Notes: generated by a model not told the origin, from the letters alone. Positions 52,201-53,168 are shown, counted from the first letter of the stretch. The stretch: 64,000 nt of DNA from Bermanella sp044597725 (GCF_044597725.1 NZ_CP139003.1:1550001-1614000), one strand, 5' to 3'. Made by a program: numbers and translations.

Positions 52201-53142
52201 ATTCAGGAGCTAGCATTCGATGAATTTGATGTTGATACAGAAGAAACCAATGCTTATACAGGTCAAAGCTGGTTCCCAGTGGGTATCGATAGAACAAGAG
52301 TCAACTTTGATATTGAAATGAAACACAACCAAGATGCTAATCTTTTAGTAGAAATTTGGAGAAAGGATGCATTTGATGCTGGTGAAGACGCATTAATTAC
52401 CAAAAATATTAAGTATTCTTTATACAGTTTTTTGGACTCTGATTATAGCTCTGTATCAGCAGATTTCTATCTAGTATTTGAACAAGACAACGAAAACCTT
52501 GTTTATAAAGTGACTGATGGCTCGGGACAATCAGAAATGGGTGAAATGACTCTCGTGCACAAAAGACGTGAAGATGGCGTATTTGTTCAAAATACGGATA
52601 TTGACGTGACTCCAAGATGGTATAGTACGCTGTACCAGTTCGATTTAACCAGCTCAAACAATCCAGAACTCGATCTTCAACTGAATATGAATCCAACTGA
52701 CTATTGGATGTACGAATGCGCCGTTGTTATTGATGGAAAGAGTATTTGGGAATACTTCCCTAATTGGGACAAAGACCTAACGTGTAGCAATTATCGTTAT
52801 TATACATATAGCTACATATCTATGAATTTGCCCTATGTTCCAGATGAATGGATAGGTAAGACAATGCAGGTATACTCACGAGCTAAAAACCGAAATACAG
52901 GTGAATTTTCACACTTTATATATGACGTACCAATGGAAATTACCGAGAAAGATGACTCTACTTGGTATATCTCGCCATGTAACTGGGAAGATAGCGACAA
53001 AGATGGTATGCCAGATGGTTGGGAACATAAAGTAGGCACCAATTTACTGAAAAGAGATGCCGAGAACGATAGAAATAGTGATGGCGAATCGAATATCGCT
53101 GAATATTTGAGAACGTATCAATCAATTGGTACTTGCCAATAA
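16234..53142 (+). CDS. Giant exported multi-domain protein (about 12,302 aa; Ig-like, beta-propeller, IPT/TIG, Ca-binding)
   Basis: One uninterrupted frame of 36.9 kb encodes about 12,302 residues (roughly 1.3 MDa). I start at ATG 16,234, which gives a clean Sec signal peptide (MRRFVFFSILLFSSFYANA); an in-frame ATG at 16,168 would bury it behind 22 extra residues. Domains in order: about 21 Ig-like repeats (to about 25,480), seven super-repeat units of propeller plus SbsA-like Ig plus two IPT/TIG or related sandwiches (25,980-39,810), Ig and propeller-like blocks (to 47,850), an Asp-rich calcium block (48,139-48,471), a cysteine-richer region and a final Asp-rich cap. No enzyme motif, RTX repeat, LPXTG or autotransporter barrel was seen. 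It heads an operon with two PPIase-like lipoproteins. A surface adhesin, scaffold or matrix protein is the best guess; true function is unknown. Confidence 0.9.
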   Translation: MRRFVFFSILLFSSFYANAFETDIRLASQLSSFETNKEFTFSVSDCTALDYIEHQSNIYPVTEALRLPNSSVGCQFVGLSQEMSSHGVIEVRLVDVSGASLSFQESFEQERKLPRLSLSSASVTVEPAQVAHLLFDVEDDVDISYIDVSVSGIRVSDLRNAGGVVESTTKNAFIDYSGRLYPLSDSSTEIKVSIPFSNPIGLDVISGDGVLIIEAQAVDSSGNVTSISEFEYTGGSIEDEILGFYAQNDDILITNMLDYVQVQPVVKYKFRGEVPLLGRGSGASFEVSNPEYLGVTDSGVVYAKQETDQKDLSVFIHYPGASSIEVPVQLDFSRKIQSLFFSGYENQKTLSLKGLNTYHQLPAISAKFDDGSVGQLSEAFPYNITIKEDASQFMSIEGNSLASKVEISESSPIELQLSSPRLDRMAFDLPVAVKDAPPEVTLSASRRVPVGGTIEINATAKDDVEVARVVFKQDGTEIAVKDSFPYTLNINAIDSMNGKNYEYSVMVFDSAGQVTESNVVSVSVGDENITVKPDYELESPSNALPVVEGSFFWYRASHDLGEIFPAMRTNSNITAVKVFMDDQEIGHQRFPRVEKRVLEVDDKKETHLFEVWQLKIKAPLISTQETSRSVSAWFYLDDGTVYKDTTRLIRIIENKEPTVLIATPENNATVPAGQTLRVKAVGLDDTLYQGTEFRLYVDGELEKLKRFDLAYLKEVEEDRQKSSELYQLPVQYKGALNPKQEAVYLSYTVPKEKVGDSIKIRLQAKDLHGRMVETNTVTVLVAGDQPPTTAITNPVNSQYITEGETVKVNAHSVDDIKVEETEFFVNGRSIGVDTIAPYSAEYIAPENIESEQILEFKSVVRDSKGQESESQVVKTTLGHDDRAPVIDWVSPEINAVEGEDSVAKVPEQSTQVLKFVGFDNVGIEQIEIEGVKKNEDGYKLTGNLDDIERVEPVLIPNSLNQFSVAILVDLPAIEDDSELNYASYPVAGVAYDKNNNKSRTQSIIRVHKNSGAEVSEINVSASKVNPKDELTVNALAKDDVAVSELIVKVFSDEEMIFEDILNTDNGLIPRKSQSSAWDIPLSDLSLPNENKTLRITVTAIDNLGLSSEEFGSKQVDIEVLKDEKGPTATITKPIQGSELVVSQFTGIGLKAFDKGGLSSITLKNGDTTLVQNTFVNTPHSYEEFHDVEIEQLYCNHDQCDSPQNSYLTLESTDIYGNSSTSFWEYTIRDDAAPSLSVRLPVAGARYYEGEIVPLTILASDDVELSQVGYGIRRNGEELFELELQSDSSEDGVEAGFYYNDSFRIPSTRQGTISIYAFAIDTNGSRVESEIDLDIIQDNEAPTLSMEQPENFVLDVKPGDYLPIKAITTDNKFIPTSTWMGLERQSSFKAILTLPNSEVIELPLSDLVSKGKTVQVKLPNPGTFGEVLFDEQFHREFSGSIEFPKGLSEFSGSQVSLKFSVTDNGDNTAYSDDYQITLLADTTPPVVEVYRPTDIIYEGQDLAFDLNVIDDQELKSLEVAIQTNSSSEVTVASENNIEKSEFKINGLGVDLSSIDGLDLSTLTNVKLIVNAVDLAGNTSVTDFDYDYVEDPSPVLKVTKAYPQNAFVENSLAILQLSLDDNLATAYNDLQAGLFATSMSGIEERNISVTHEMETNSRKVGSYKKYTKNTSLIESSTFEIDYPEAYGKQITIGDSGGPVFEIEDDRLKINSADYYNSIFNWSFPENIEYEIHYAYKGQCTNSEPLTANSENINEVLTPLKNSSSSLLWVSVKVIDEDFPIREVREEFSSISQFNPIFYDELEDVRKENLITSNLSVTVKDEQHGESSIHLIPKLVTASKSIDMDYLLITKDKNVELKLVSYVSDYLRDTRPEVNPDVIFNRKVLPDNSVPTISIDTIGSNIKPGARELISVDANDNSYGIRDINILLNGNERLSARGAYGHNKLDLVYEHPHNYSSGTAEVGIEAIDRSSNTASKSIDYKVLDNYIPVISWEQFRTGNVIYKDKTRLNYGEFWVRSGAIFNTKLSAKDDVGLKSVNVYRLERSGERVLLDSKTYEKSCDELWSKTDIPEFSVLFDRVESTEYEIEVVDILDVAKSVKFIVHPMENVQPQLEVFSPIDNQYIAAGSVNLGAKIAFTDDREIDPEKDIRVYINDDLMPFEVEENTTGTGQDLDIVQAFDRLYDRLESKYSQEIATQHGRVDSRNAGVAQYSIRLPNNIVRLGEVVELKAVIKDIDGSINSQTINLNVVADEINPELVIKEPSFSYAPIENTDFTIKLSAFDNVKVHSIAAYTGYGVSYPDGSYQAPEFSNKLLNINDIPSTDANPISSVNIDTPDYTRLIHVPYLRDILNDLDEGLIDSFTEDHRVDFWVKWVVTDSNGNTTERKLSYPVRVDERPVVDIVSPTLGSKAVEGDRLNVNVHGFDDVGLAYVRLFAYQGEVSQQNLVVERKLVGGPYNYLVDVPAYDKDNLEKNKLILKVEAVDTYGEVIGDLDKHRVVETLSLKIVEDEQPVISIASPQDGSQYTEGQSVLVQINATDDIGIKHSVLNVENILGGDQVLVDSQYPYEYLIKLPYGQSGSSVTFSAMATELTYGSNPPRSIESFSDITIDVFEDKEPPSLIVNQPNPNQPTYIVENRYLPFSVEALDNVEVKTISYEIIYNDVAISKTLSTAPPYFGRLPIKSIEDYFEGDNVPEELDATFEIRAFDGAGNSTLKTLPLTIKRNQPPVVDEIQVLDQRGYKIDADEGLTHGREIVLQPIPQDEFGVDRVELYKVESDGSTHRLGVDSAAPFQFHYALKDEVGESITFKAKAKDIDGYWSDDSSELTIKVLENKPPEVSIIKPFNDSSSVIEGQSVEVSAEVFDDLGVSGISHVNFYLNDLLVESVYQSVETQGGGFALDHVFTAYLQLPEGVDGAVLQAIAVDNQGVEGASSPRYIKQVSDTVKPKPYILSPANGDTVTIQSQANGSVRLLMAVEDIGNPLDRQVFMRLSRERQDSSGAWVLLEEDKVELLNNDNALLENEPKSEPENFYYIYSHDYSNGRIFSHDDDGVQRVRVEAWAETNNDSNPEVTESIVEVGMNFSKDIFIKPSSASTESIAKSAYYTAVSQYAGKESQGALVAAWSSLSPYIVEEGLGNYHYSELQSDDDVNANVPFTGVYYLGLADLEENEQGEAFAYSGNLNPVAEIFTGTIGEISADKDFILASKSGYESNDAPVYGGFAEKLKREIESNPETGRLDSYEQAELLLFNKQNGDNQFGLPYLLAGRADLPFNDAYDLDHADELALVANGKGGVIAFNIHDLTSPYRTGFIKSDGFARDVRIHGNYAYIAASYQGIVVVDISKPELPIVEVFDTYGIANRIDIEGNKLYVANMAGDGLVAQLNVIDISDPLNLEHVYAYDVNHGREDYELDGIYDVEVVGNLAYLTVNYSDQEDRPVNSSVEVIDVSKHKQYSFLETRNATTHNKPTYYGVGARGFAVAHNEIFVAKGKQGVGELELNSLTVMGHSPEAGEEDVSDEISEIDIVLSHPLKLDQDLSEFVSVWEGVAGFGENVTQWFDLSIVNNGNDGDSSRVLRLTRKADAKLVPAETYIVHIDEGLAPITGGLMKQSYQFEFHVLSDSNALIPNIETVLPKSVSTQGNDIIEVVGSQFDESLKVMIAGQAARVKSYELIDESTSQYKLEVITPPNYAGPATLYVENKWGVSDTAIGTLTYIDDIRLSFINPSVARVDQRGPNDKAEIIGYGFSPDIRVTAYPYGEPERAVVDRVDNDRLILKTGEKLLWTLPDFGESYRGFITVELSHNNGEKIVLPKAVFYGGLIIDKIISNDGVKEKPDDLINPGFLPHGVPVGLAADESKNLIYVLGDGTSINKPYHSYEELKEKRPPGWLSLVHYDRDDLENAAPMHALGYYNLPPEFSPLSIEKVGKHLYVLAKSKKFVGFDAPNAPGLWLLVFDAVDQMPGSGDGEEQAEGDNRYITHSLQVPLNDIDHAQEAYIASSGELLFVSAKNGGVGVYSLINPVRPSLLKRIDQVTTPTGLGPLKTQNLLVDEQRLFVSNGSKWVVYDLTRSSLPEIAQFTAPNVITATSQSGLYVPNSLDAYHFSPSNNWNRVTKFEDNGFAIPGKAKLMNSHSSLVTAVNIDSCAETQASRRYLGLYDYSDIQEPYLVDGFVYPGSFDPTEEDQFELDYAGDSGANCVTTLMSDHLYTKDGLSVFANKHLYIVDTHIQELVGSVPNDGQHSVPVDQVILLNWTLPLSNVEDIKDYISLIRNDGTEDGDSIEIDVSISENNPNQLQITPVQNLEVSTDYQVKLTGIKASRRTQGLVDLNINFTTGQYTGNNILWDSASKNYVSVNGEAIWITLSNANDPTFTFSGKLGDVLESDLLSETKTRYKVQVPPGIAGPIFLEISDMDGRHWSAIGKLIYAEPMILSSITPSEGTLEGGQEVVISSSGFTPNVDDIKVYFGNTLVGKESYQLIDSTKLRVLTPPGTLGAVDVRVELSDGQVDTLEQAYLYQQPVQSEITTGPAVTAMSIDPSATYMMVGAGRQLKIFNIDPSKWTASNTYIDEYGELQHRDPLNPDDLRRMIDLNQDDQDDRQLFSWNLPDGFVVLGVQGYFERGRDLIYMAAAKPDSNSEFGFSDAKLFILGVSDDFQNAQLIRSLELPGNMARGIIVENNQALMTLGTSGIGLVDAYLPSKSYLMESSDIIGSLPALGLSRTNQKLLNEPVYAVVSGHWTYPEQKLISTETADQGGFTLMSRTQEGMQAISSLDIPASDLAISGQYAYLAAGERGVIVVDISDVHSPKVVTRRSDLGHVYDLSIAGHVLYAAVGSKGVISLDITNPDNLALLTGLDSFNDASILHVHALSASVVGGGIQTGAKAQGMLQVYPDSNLKLFGVDPRNRIIDYDGDDRLTSIFRFSKAIDNHEENNDKFAILNSDKEPLDFELNINGNQAEFYLTPGQNINVGDTLHYYAYAGLASVKKLTESNSLTLYELQHDQHKEFVYRGKYSTKLMIDAVLPRRQLVGEPLDITLTALGVPLDAERVKVNIGGQDVEITDIESNDEVERAAIIYGKHPGFGLSGYYDITVAVERFGVWESTTLYGALAIDKAIKLDSVTPQWGPITGGTRIEVLGSGFEPGNTVMDGMTLTIGSAPVTNIDVISSNRLIAYTPRGNTGRQKVIAENRYGSRDELPKQKGYGYGLRHLGGTKADLVTPLDVWVDQETGVAVTPAGYFKETFPFGDGYHKRLLGGSFPDVLRAATFDVQAEEHLLQVGGISNLPVGEEGQKQVGRYMIAQQLKAKSLLNEIGDTQSALTEEEKDQLKKVRHDYVLTNTDSINVKPVREYDKQENIWRKRLYVASGTGGVSKLNLDEQNGLQLINEVEPYNDSRTFTDVEVSGHLLAATYTVVSPKDRGSCSGRPYHVEVGGIGMASYIDPYDPVQLNTIGVQSGLTVFNKDEWLYSGGLSDGMAYAPGDGCKTYRSQSAMPPRTWSGEQRGNTLQAVNLMDPALSREIALPANIRDIVEYQNKLLVANGSEGLIIVDIETQKAQQIKFDTAFMNNIASVHRIKVQGHTLFLSTETGSVIVLDANDIDNLSVISAGNTEYASGLDVYKNRIVLASKKAGLQTLELPGTIVASTSLDYDETLSLDEAESMVIQFNESIAVESLQQESSINVWQHAADSNKRTEVPIVINAINAKDGNATEFEVSFNRVPGEFTLEVLKAQTIRGTGLWMPYKQEFSISDNLAKPPYIDYLINNQQVEGDFESEVVIHGRNFADGDLKAQLNNYDIPVTVVDDNKAIIPAGSLQLLALEYGQHHLKLTNNGRESVYLGAIMYTANPDFADVKMDITAGDKSGEYHITATATEDIFQPGTKVRFVANSTNRVIETVITDGYKTIDLQDDVIALNSFRFRAPGVTIPETYDVYALIPHGKIVKEHHIGRFSYNRNTGREWDLPNYPPMEIGAAELKDEFLFVGVKSGAAPTKENRFLMKSGLEIYNVSIPDRPIRVSQLPTPTPITGLALLDNNAYLAANDGGLITLDITDNSNPLVISTNRFSGLLVNDVAVSASKNILAMSLADPLGGGFVRFIDITKEDKTPPAGYSTISFADYDNDSSVLQGQPLDVDWNNGNLYVLHKTTTQVLLSIFDQSLNSTTHVLSDSSSHELHEYSMQIEAGQIHLGLPEQHNIYHFNADNELELVYWQQREKGGELFVQGGQIYSSNADGVVQIKAHRLAVSGISPTSGSVITPQDSVQIQLNTLMDTSPEVISAAISITNDQGLIDPSAYSLEGVNTVLGAQLNITFNDTMLDGPFTIKVSKGLIDLDGLNLVSSVEHTLEFSSLSAPEIHSVSRQIQGGLAGHYFHADGTEKALVSGRNLSDTQNVWVGDTQLTANQFSVVSDAELEIDVPDLFKGQLSSSVNLKIENNAGIKTMFGALTILPASKIEAFYPQTGPPQGGNTLDIYGNGFNQFVDVQVGENLASNIKVINSNHIQVKAPSGTFGYSEITVSNPYFADEESKANDKYFYAGQPVGSVSLPEEKPSPVSAIAYQNQLLYSVTGGEFTPRNREGIEGETRYANTARLNIIDVSDPVKPKVLRKKIADEFNSYHFEAPKNVGKFVDVAVNGNVLVAVAEKEAFIFDVTVATDPFLITSVKTQGSIRDSLIHQGLIYIAHSYGVDIYKNQNDAYEKVATISNSDMGGSANRISIDGDKLWVVQTVARRIVSIDLRTTSFSQIDVIETVDSSGRRIRPHDFIKAEEVYLVSTGTLGTVQAYMPTVENKANLVSEAKLAYLIQNSDLSADRIELKGSILYVAAQEGDIQLFSIDNWLKGDFTEEPKLSYYYSVLGNATSLNIQPHSIYAATSFLWANDNATENPLDLDQSLSLGGEVSTIENDLFVVVDQHPQPSSYLSANQSLSVTFNRVLDQTTVSSDSIRVSASGTQIPIDYDFVTTQGLTQVKIIPSFGFEPGKQYRVSVDSLIKDINGHDLDDAYSFRFTYKDTNQVSLDSMSETYISWRGSNVVDMYGKDFYPGMKVKIGDIWLDASAIEFISEGHIRVTLPKFDSAKDNSDILSVTLGDEEASVTYVAAINVISDPQIDNIGSYNASNRSVNDNVQKFALNSDQRLAVSGSGFGPFTQVWINNKLAEGVQLEADDIISFKQPRNTLNKLNVKLSNDSGQTFTENNELSVLINPVNRLTGRDVRYDLLSRDNDILALTNNKTTKLFTTEESDAPHFLSTIITDENIQDSDLKNGHWVGLSEDNSIVYVYSLENLYSPNKVNTLLNPNNYVLNDIQTNGRTVASFDNEDVLVASLLGAEWDVINFDEEVLAVHFDDNDLIVMTETKLYQIDMSDVSYTKESISHNTFNPESMNVDNGLVAILGNGLIEWFELYPSNIQHKGFTASSSKSDFQIDGEILITLHKNKYRFYDINESESGNIIIDDILEVPVSNYRNVYYEDGLVEWLSSDGYWNVRLPVLAASPNTGTKIRRSNANIVFGLSQLHENWDSAVVNLVDANNVAIDGSTRVSADKLVFESITELQTDELYKATLPPTYNQFIDGLELTLNREYRYETISLLDQVESDLYSLEPKIVTADSLHEITLHGESLQLVDEIRLNNEVIDLSDANVSESAITFSWMPAQAELYSVSIVAPPETKVYPALLNVVEPIMISDVSSTLVNPHTVSDLGGDTITLNLLSKSSTLDVYWIPAEDGFELEERYKVDYRFEGNQVIFTVPSRLKSEAYKVGRQYHAVVVREETNEIVYSDTLDVIDNSKPKATLSFAYYYDQPLTIDFDEAITVEQFKVTRTIFANGTVDKQDVTNEFIPVYDFDDRRFILKNKEGSFTSHNAEYVFELSGIKDEAGNLAVYERQDGGEFKFVVNTLDREAPTELTVLNALTGQPITESSALTRSKQHCLAFSAIDNLNEELSFSYRVSSDGGLHYSAWNSVPHKPSGCPENSAPISVSILQSSLNVILRASDSSQYAFKEVAIPLKDPNINLQLFSTNPDIVEEASTSHLEFVVSGDVELVDRGNTAMELFLDNRWVPIETTTSANNQDSELVFNAEYFQPRLVDLSSDNTTQETEIAVRLRVPFGIDAEKIFDASYTLHKDLTPPTIQIVSPENNGYVPWDSSLDVFIKSFDRYGIERVEVSINGADWTELEQPNRLVFTPTESDYPNAINIKVRATDPNGNVSETPSVQSGSEVNLTPYNAELGEPRLKLLEPTNGQQVKERDNLDILLEISNIESAQVRMLLGGDSEHPNNPEVIDVNRSDLDKAVVPISVQLPSVDENIAAVIQLLSDGKVRSQAFVNIVNDDDIGASVSIATDPSNTILNGTNLSIDTEVSPNIDDLSPSSSLSVYDDNLLIHEMDINEPISLNNLHLQSEQVNIRAEILDLSGNNAVSDKTLSVLPYFTGTEQDLYALQTGIERVSGIEYTQQLGFIFAVNNVYGGFELRGTNGVVFAQPDGSVKKMAVSSSHILLEVEKNGSNHHVLLKVENQTLNWVSENQFEGSIIHINGRVVYTRSGQSIFAYQLGDDGSYNPVPALSFEQEILQVKGSDSGVWVLQKNALVKVGLAKQAHMISVAEQQRFALKNAHAFSVSERGILILSDANQLTFYDYQEESLEQSGQMLIPGKFDKAVNNGDVWWLNMADSRLWFAIKDFEIVGSLNSLSHMLPSTDYLAVANDDILTVKEIVTPQKASLSAFTLANHELGYVISHSTPEPIDIVISADEENVFVEKLDGNNWFIPYTQASVINISYEGEDVEGSESIALPSASRVGDVTVLPDAASLRRNSRVPLFITPIENSRILDLAIDNQAVKPLSTHGWQRWLLPENDILDTDVSVNGAESNQEWLVLENEAQGRIQVDAPLNNQAVYESSVIDVKYQCLNMNDVVLSTVVLEDFNGVELKESYITGCKGQMGLRMPNVDVAENLYVKVRTYFGDEYQYTESKVGIRVLPLSENVSAEIEVSEFALAESVFSVSREANQQFESELILVTDTKNNVLASGTNDISWQVDPELNEFVIKSWVKSDAGYTDSKSYSVKVISPVSLAEQPSTLGFTQLLSKVGETWLVSGRFIRNDSGEILLEASSNIIQVEHLGNRLIVLLKDGIEIYDSNLENQKVAYHPMEGMDGFTTNGSKLWVWSNNVLESYDVFGNDLNHDDTITLSQSIHSHGYIDSNLVLALSNKLYMVASDTYVEFDFDLQWMTVFNGQIWVQTANGELFSISPSIEVSSVGNVPVSTSALNVAGYLALLDEQGQLWLSADHLNSDFNLLGAWNIGQSSATHAALSNGYLYLNTGEKWKVNAGRAHTEPYLQSSKQGGTVLDLEWHDGKLYVAADYYGAYSLENINREWHLELASTAYSERVSHAITVDKDIILASPDHQRVNILEDGFSSASALIRDIDPVHVAAKNTLVAVSDGLNIRINDTSGDNSLSYRIPGNVRVESMSWSGRVLWVAGDDGNLYELYLKEWPASEFDIKQYVHEISLQAPVLNLVSSAGTVWIQQSNALLQYDLATRSVDNQSITEGQVTAVKQHGHLLWVAYETADSTFVRAIDVNTNEWQAAALEYQKEVTAIAVKAPYLAIGFVDGDVRVEQISSFHSGDAATELSEPSPRQRYQYGNIWQLKTPWHSNTVATKLFVNNSEQYHLTNEQPLARDLVPGWLLNGQNIDFKVQTQDIFGRIHTGKPLTTLLQSQSLPGNNMALSLNFNQTSFYPAPLVMEALIENTEQPIQLVEYYISENQDGPFELIAKHRGPQFVLSKNFDLSKDGNWVKARAIDIYGNFSESNPKEISRVLDVTAPNIMSNLTGSSVVDNSTVIAESPYALGIQANDQESGMQSILLYRNEQLIKAIFDEESLSFDDISNQSGELINYRIKAKDISNNESQSLLDVTSIENQNPIVNSIRVNGKSIQLDSAEAQVEIIEGGELNVYVNAKDDVSLSTVRVAWHQQQQNNELDSASFYQTFRFTDERAIRVEDNVIENISVSLSDNTQKVTQKSVPVRVIRDQAPDASKLTVDIPESGIYGQNISLYLGNISAVDDNKNGQLRYEVLQRNEQGEYVSVKDIAATHRNYQYISLNIPNTELPGNEYTFKLRVLDKLNQHSDTQSYSIPLTKRPNQVRFSNSDNYNPSLVSPDTDALYQVVVLDDVARPVPNQRVLWTVQSRDTNATTTIGASETNNQGHAEILFDTKRLKGNYLLKARLPHYPDLQEALLPLVVEAGALSAIRVDYHANQEVADGMNMKLIPVDSGGNTPIEENGHNVSLTLPSGFHFSFAQALDVTVLPDGREKISVNISSERLELELGTGELAGEYEFEVDTQLKSYRQFNGSWLEVNSLPIELVASQANDYTIIPSEILTDGNLASRENVLEQGDTQKYQVALVDRFGNLVSKINTNEGLLNTDYEVNIIDVDDEMVLASGRLISGQATLDVLFESIGNKALQLKAEQDAPVSFVKNFAEQVHKKLPHIVQPSFEYRSKPYTPHLSLIFSEEITLEEPDDIQSILNVHNALTGEALTVRTHSIADNKLNITFNEAIQLGTSYSIDTQSSSLMGMIEKDTVYGQTLHQVTPDVFIEDLTGGYQIQSEDLAFKGYIRTDKQISSAMAVWDNGEQEAINLHQNESVIELPWNDAHLARIDAEPLTLSVDASFSDGTIAHIANSLNIQMLSRDGDYDGDGLSNYEEYKTKVLSPLLADTDGNGINDAVDDYDQDGLTNQEEIEFGTSVSNSDSDSDGLSDALEYQLGTIAVGEQGFDSDSDGIPDYIEHISLSDPSDSNEAIVDPFYITDMRALQPAVSFEYTGTSFSYSPKVEVHFVHEQFEHWLDVSTIPNMLVFESNDVSIAAPTTTDVEIVGAGQTSVIISLLENPLVQTEQRVNVESLDTNAPELHFLDIDMPNQFFRGSDANIVFLDIPTSDLIKINSATLDGQHVAIDTQMGLDAPQCARLRFDGSSVGDDRSNFDGINHGAWDHSECPISLTSYKHVYASWGLLDQGFASNRNDHRMVLAMQAPIASVDSEVDLTINIDNLTTGEISQLSLSIPIRENQPLQVATEPSAGYLNATGGLYINNDDLGSLEVGLSLNGQPIESEFSENFAAKSLVDIKMQRLNSVRFYGFELLEPLLASSVLMQLDADTSLENAQNTMNSDFYLLPDQAQVTEGDLIPLDAQISTNSQGGTVINITTTESVSGGNYVMVTALRGDSPSEIVSNSGTERAEPSPNDYYAWINSSEINSHIWLTEMPVPSLKLVSQGQQVVLMRGKIDEYEEFLSLPSKSYAPLIMTPGGSQAPMIDQDDLEFYLEVNKQVIEAGELGLYVRERTKPENTVIVEAQPFDALSWMIAEGVSRNHPAVSTDSKWLQYLQNIKVSELPASADYLSGHVWDWGLEYPSTLLQMPELVTLQYSCGNELCTIDVTDSLEPTPFYFDEFGYALPDSPEVANDAAITLQGAYLNLDPYVLMESAGLEQFSLKFKFSDEPTLAFSEYLDLQKIRLPTLGSKFEWRSQYDYDVVLDANSMTSITPEHDFVKFVDQQKQSIVRLNIKQTGPHIVQGKEIVPNQVLAITMLNDLALTCGNREQPRYLAQGQGMLEGTMDYPPSPTFGFEPVATGDCKKAAVFKVSAQDTYIDIPVHLAGPKPVGSYMAQALVTNLHTGQTKVIDIPYIVESTYEGEQPELPFESDELPFNATWETTPVMYSLGGDQVGSGGTVFTDILVEVPTGSGLRECTVERDWEIVEMGLASQCDIIYYNRYTDAGPVKEVAIGIAVINYIQEHGPITVNLETAKSVGFDFEYTGIVSYELNPTVEEAKFNVTLPELNNGVLSYKLGQAFLPELEIDANVDGRIYLVESGALINYDSDDSIEAPLTFTSYPIEENSNDYPSYSYSPYLSVQTYSSTEVRTNIRYLDESYNGKVVNFRVYYNGQVVDLPSFTLSMETATQEECEQETSVEVERLPGWNTDHYDYEFNVNSKFKIENLAIKTQDSISGAMTTLNKSGDSYACNGTCNLPIHSHSEITANVDLLGCDIPVTQQINIQELAFDEFDVDTEETNAYTGQSWFPVGIDRTRVNFDIEMKHNQDANLLVEIWRKDAFDAGEDALITKNIKYSLYSFLDSDYSSVSADFYLVFEQDNENLVYKVTDGSGQSEMGEMTLVHKRREDGVFVQNTDIDVTPRWYSTLYQFDLTSSNNPELDLQLNMNPTDYWMYECAVVIDGKSIWEYFPNWDKDLTCSNYRYYTYSYISMNLPYVPDEWIGKTMQVYSRAKNRNTGEFSHFIYDVPMEITEKDDSTWYISPCNWEDSDKDGMPDGWEHKVGTNLLKRDAENDRNSDGESNIAEYLRTYQSIGTCQ
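16560..25480 (+). repeat. N-terminal array of about 21 Ig-like repeats in the giant protein
   Basis: Each unit of about 100-150 residues carries a strand-turn signature, an acidic pair followed by a hydrophobic pattern, as in AKDDVEVARVVF, AHSVDDIKVEETEFFVNG, LSAKDDVGLKSVNVY, VHGFDDVGLAYVRLF and INATDDIGIKHSVL. I counted the signature near 16,648, 17,614, 18,290, 18,675, 18,985, 19,345, 19,690, 20,010, 20,340, 20,755, 21,085, 21,970, 22,310, 22,630, 23,055, 23,490, 23,830, 24,155, 24,500, 24,805 and 25,140. Units often begin with a phrase like ITxPxxGxxVxEG. This is the layout of bacterial Ig-like (Big_9 and cadherin-like) stalks. DNA identity between units is low, so the duplications are old. 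Confidence 0.75.
25980..39810 (+). repeat. Seven-unit super-repeat: beta-propeller, SbsA-like Ig, two IPT/TIG or related sandwiches
   Basis: Each unit has a propeller of LVIVD-type blades (for example GIVVVDISKPELP, GVIVVDISDVHSP, GLITLDITDNSNP), a Big_5/SbsA-like Ig and two IPT/TIG or related sandwiches (for example SITPSEGTLEGGQ, SVTPQWGPITGGTR, AFYPQTGPPQGGN); the second sandwich in units 4 and 7 matches less clearly. Approximate SbsA-like Ig positions: 26,701-27,060; 28,876-29,196; 30,862-31,206; 33,091-33,420; 34,879-35,205; 36,862-37,173; 38,596-38,880; an extra one closes the block at 39,478-39,810. Sandwich pairs lie at 27,073-27,651; 29,200-29,739; 31,219-31,785; 33,427-34,020; 35,206-35,760; 37,183-37,752; 38,893-39,477. 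Propellers fill the gaps. The period is 1.7-2.2 kb. Propeller signatures weaken in units 6 and 7. Boundaries are by eye. Confidence 0.75.
39811..47850 (+). other. Mixed Ig-like and propeller-like region of the giant protein
   Basis: Ig-like units resume (39,811-41,385; for example IQIVSPENNGYVPWD and RVEVSINGADWTEL). Two stretches of short repeated strands that read like beta-propellers follow, at about 41,390-42,290 and 43,300-44,950; they lack the LVIVD phrase but repeat patterns such as GKLYVAADYYGAYSL. More Ig-like units lie at 45,000-46,490. From about 46,495 to 47,530 the sequence resembles invasin/intimin-type Big_1 Ig domains (PVPNQRVLWTV, then ASETNNQGHAEILFDT). An SbsA-like Ig closes it at about 47,530-47,850. 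Assignments are by motif reading only. Confidence 0.55.
48139..48471 (+). other. Asp-rich thrombospondin type 3-like calcium-binding block
   Basis: Repeated DxDxDG-type loops followed by LxNxEE helices: GDYDGDGLSNYEEY, ADTDGNGINDAVDDYDQDG, SDSDSDGLSDALEY and DSDSDGIPDYIEH. This is the pattern of thrombospondin type 3/dockerin-like calcium-binding repeats, common next to the C-terminus of secreted bacterial proteins. It should stiffen in calcium and separates the repeat body from the C-terminal region. Confidence 0.85.
48472..52981 (+). other. C-terminal cysteine-richer region of the giant protein
   Basis: About 1,500 residues of beta-rich sequence without a family I can name. Together with the terminal cap it holds 16 of the roughly 30 cysteines I counted in the whole protein, several as close pairs (SCGNELC, YACNGTC). 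Aromatic residues are frequent. It may be the functional head or anchoring part; nothing identifies a ligand or enzyme. Confidence 0.5.
52982..53142 (+). other. Terminal Asp-rich cap of the giant protein
   Basis: The last 53 residues read CNWEDSDKDGMPDGWEHK, then a short linker, then NDRNSDGESNIAEYLRTY and a terminal GTCQ. Two calcium-type loops flank a WEH segment, a form often seen as a C-terminal cap in secreted proteins of Gram-negative bacteria. Cysteines at both ends of the cap (in SPCNWED and GTCQ) could form a disulfide. Confidence 0.7.
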
Positions 53143-53168
53143 TTATTCGAATAATGGAAGGATATAAA

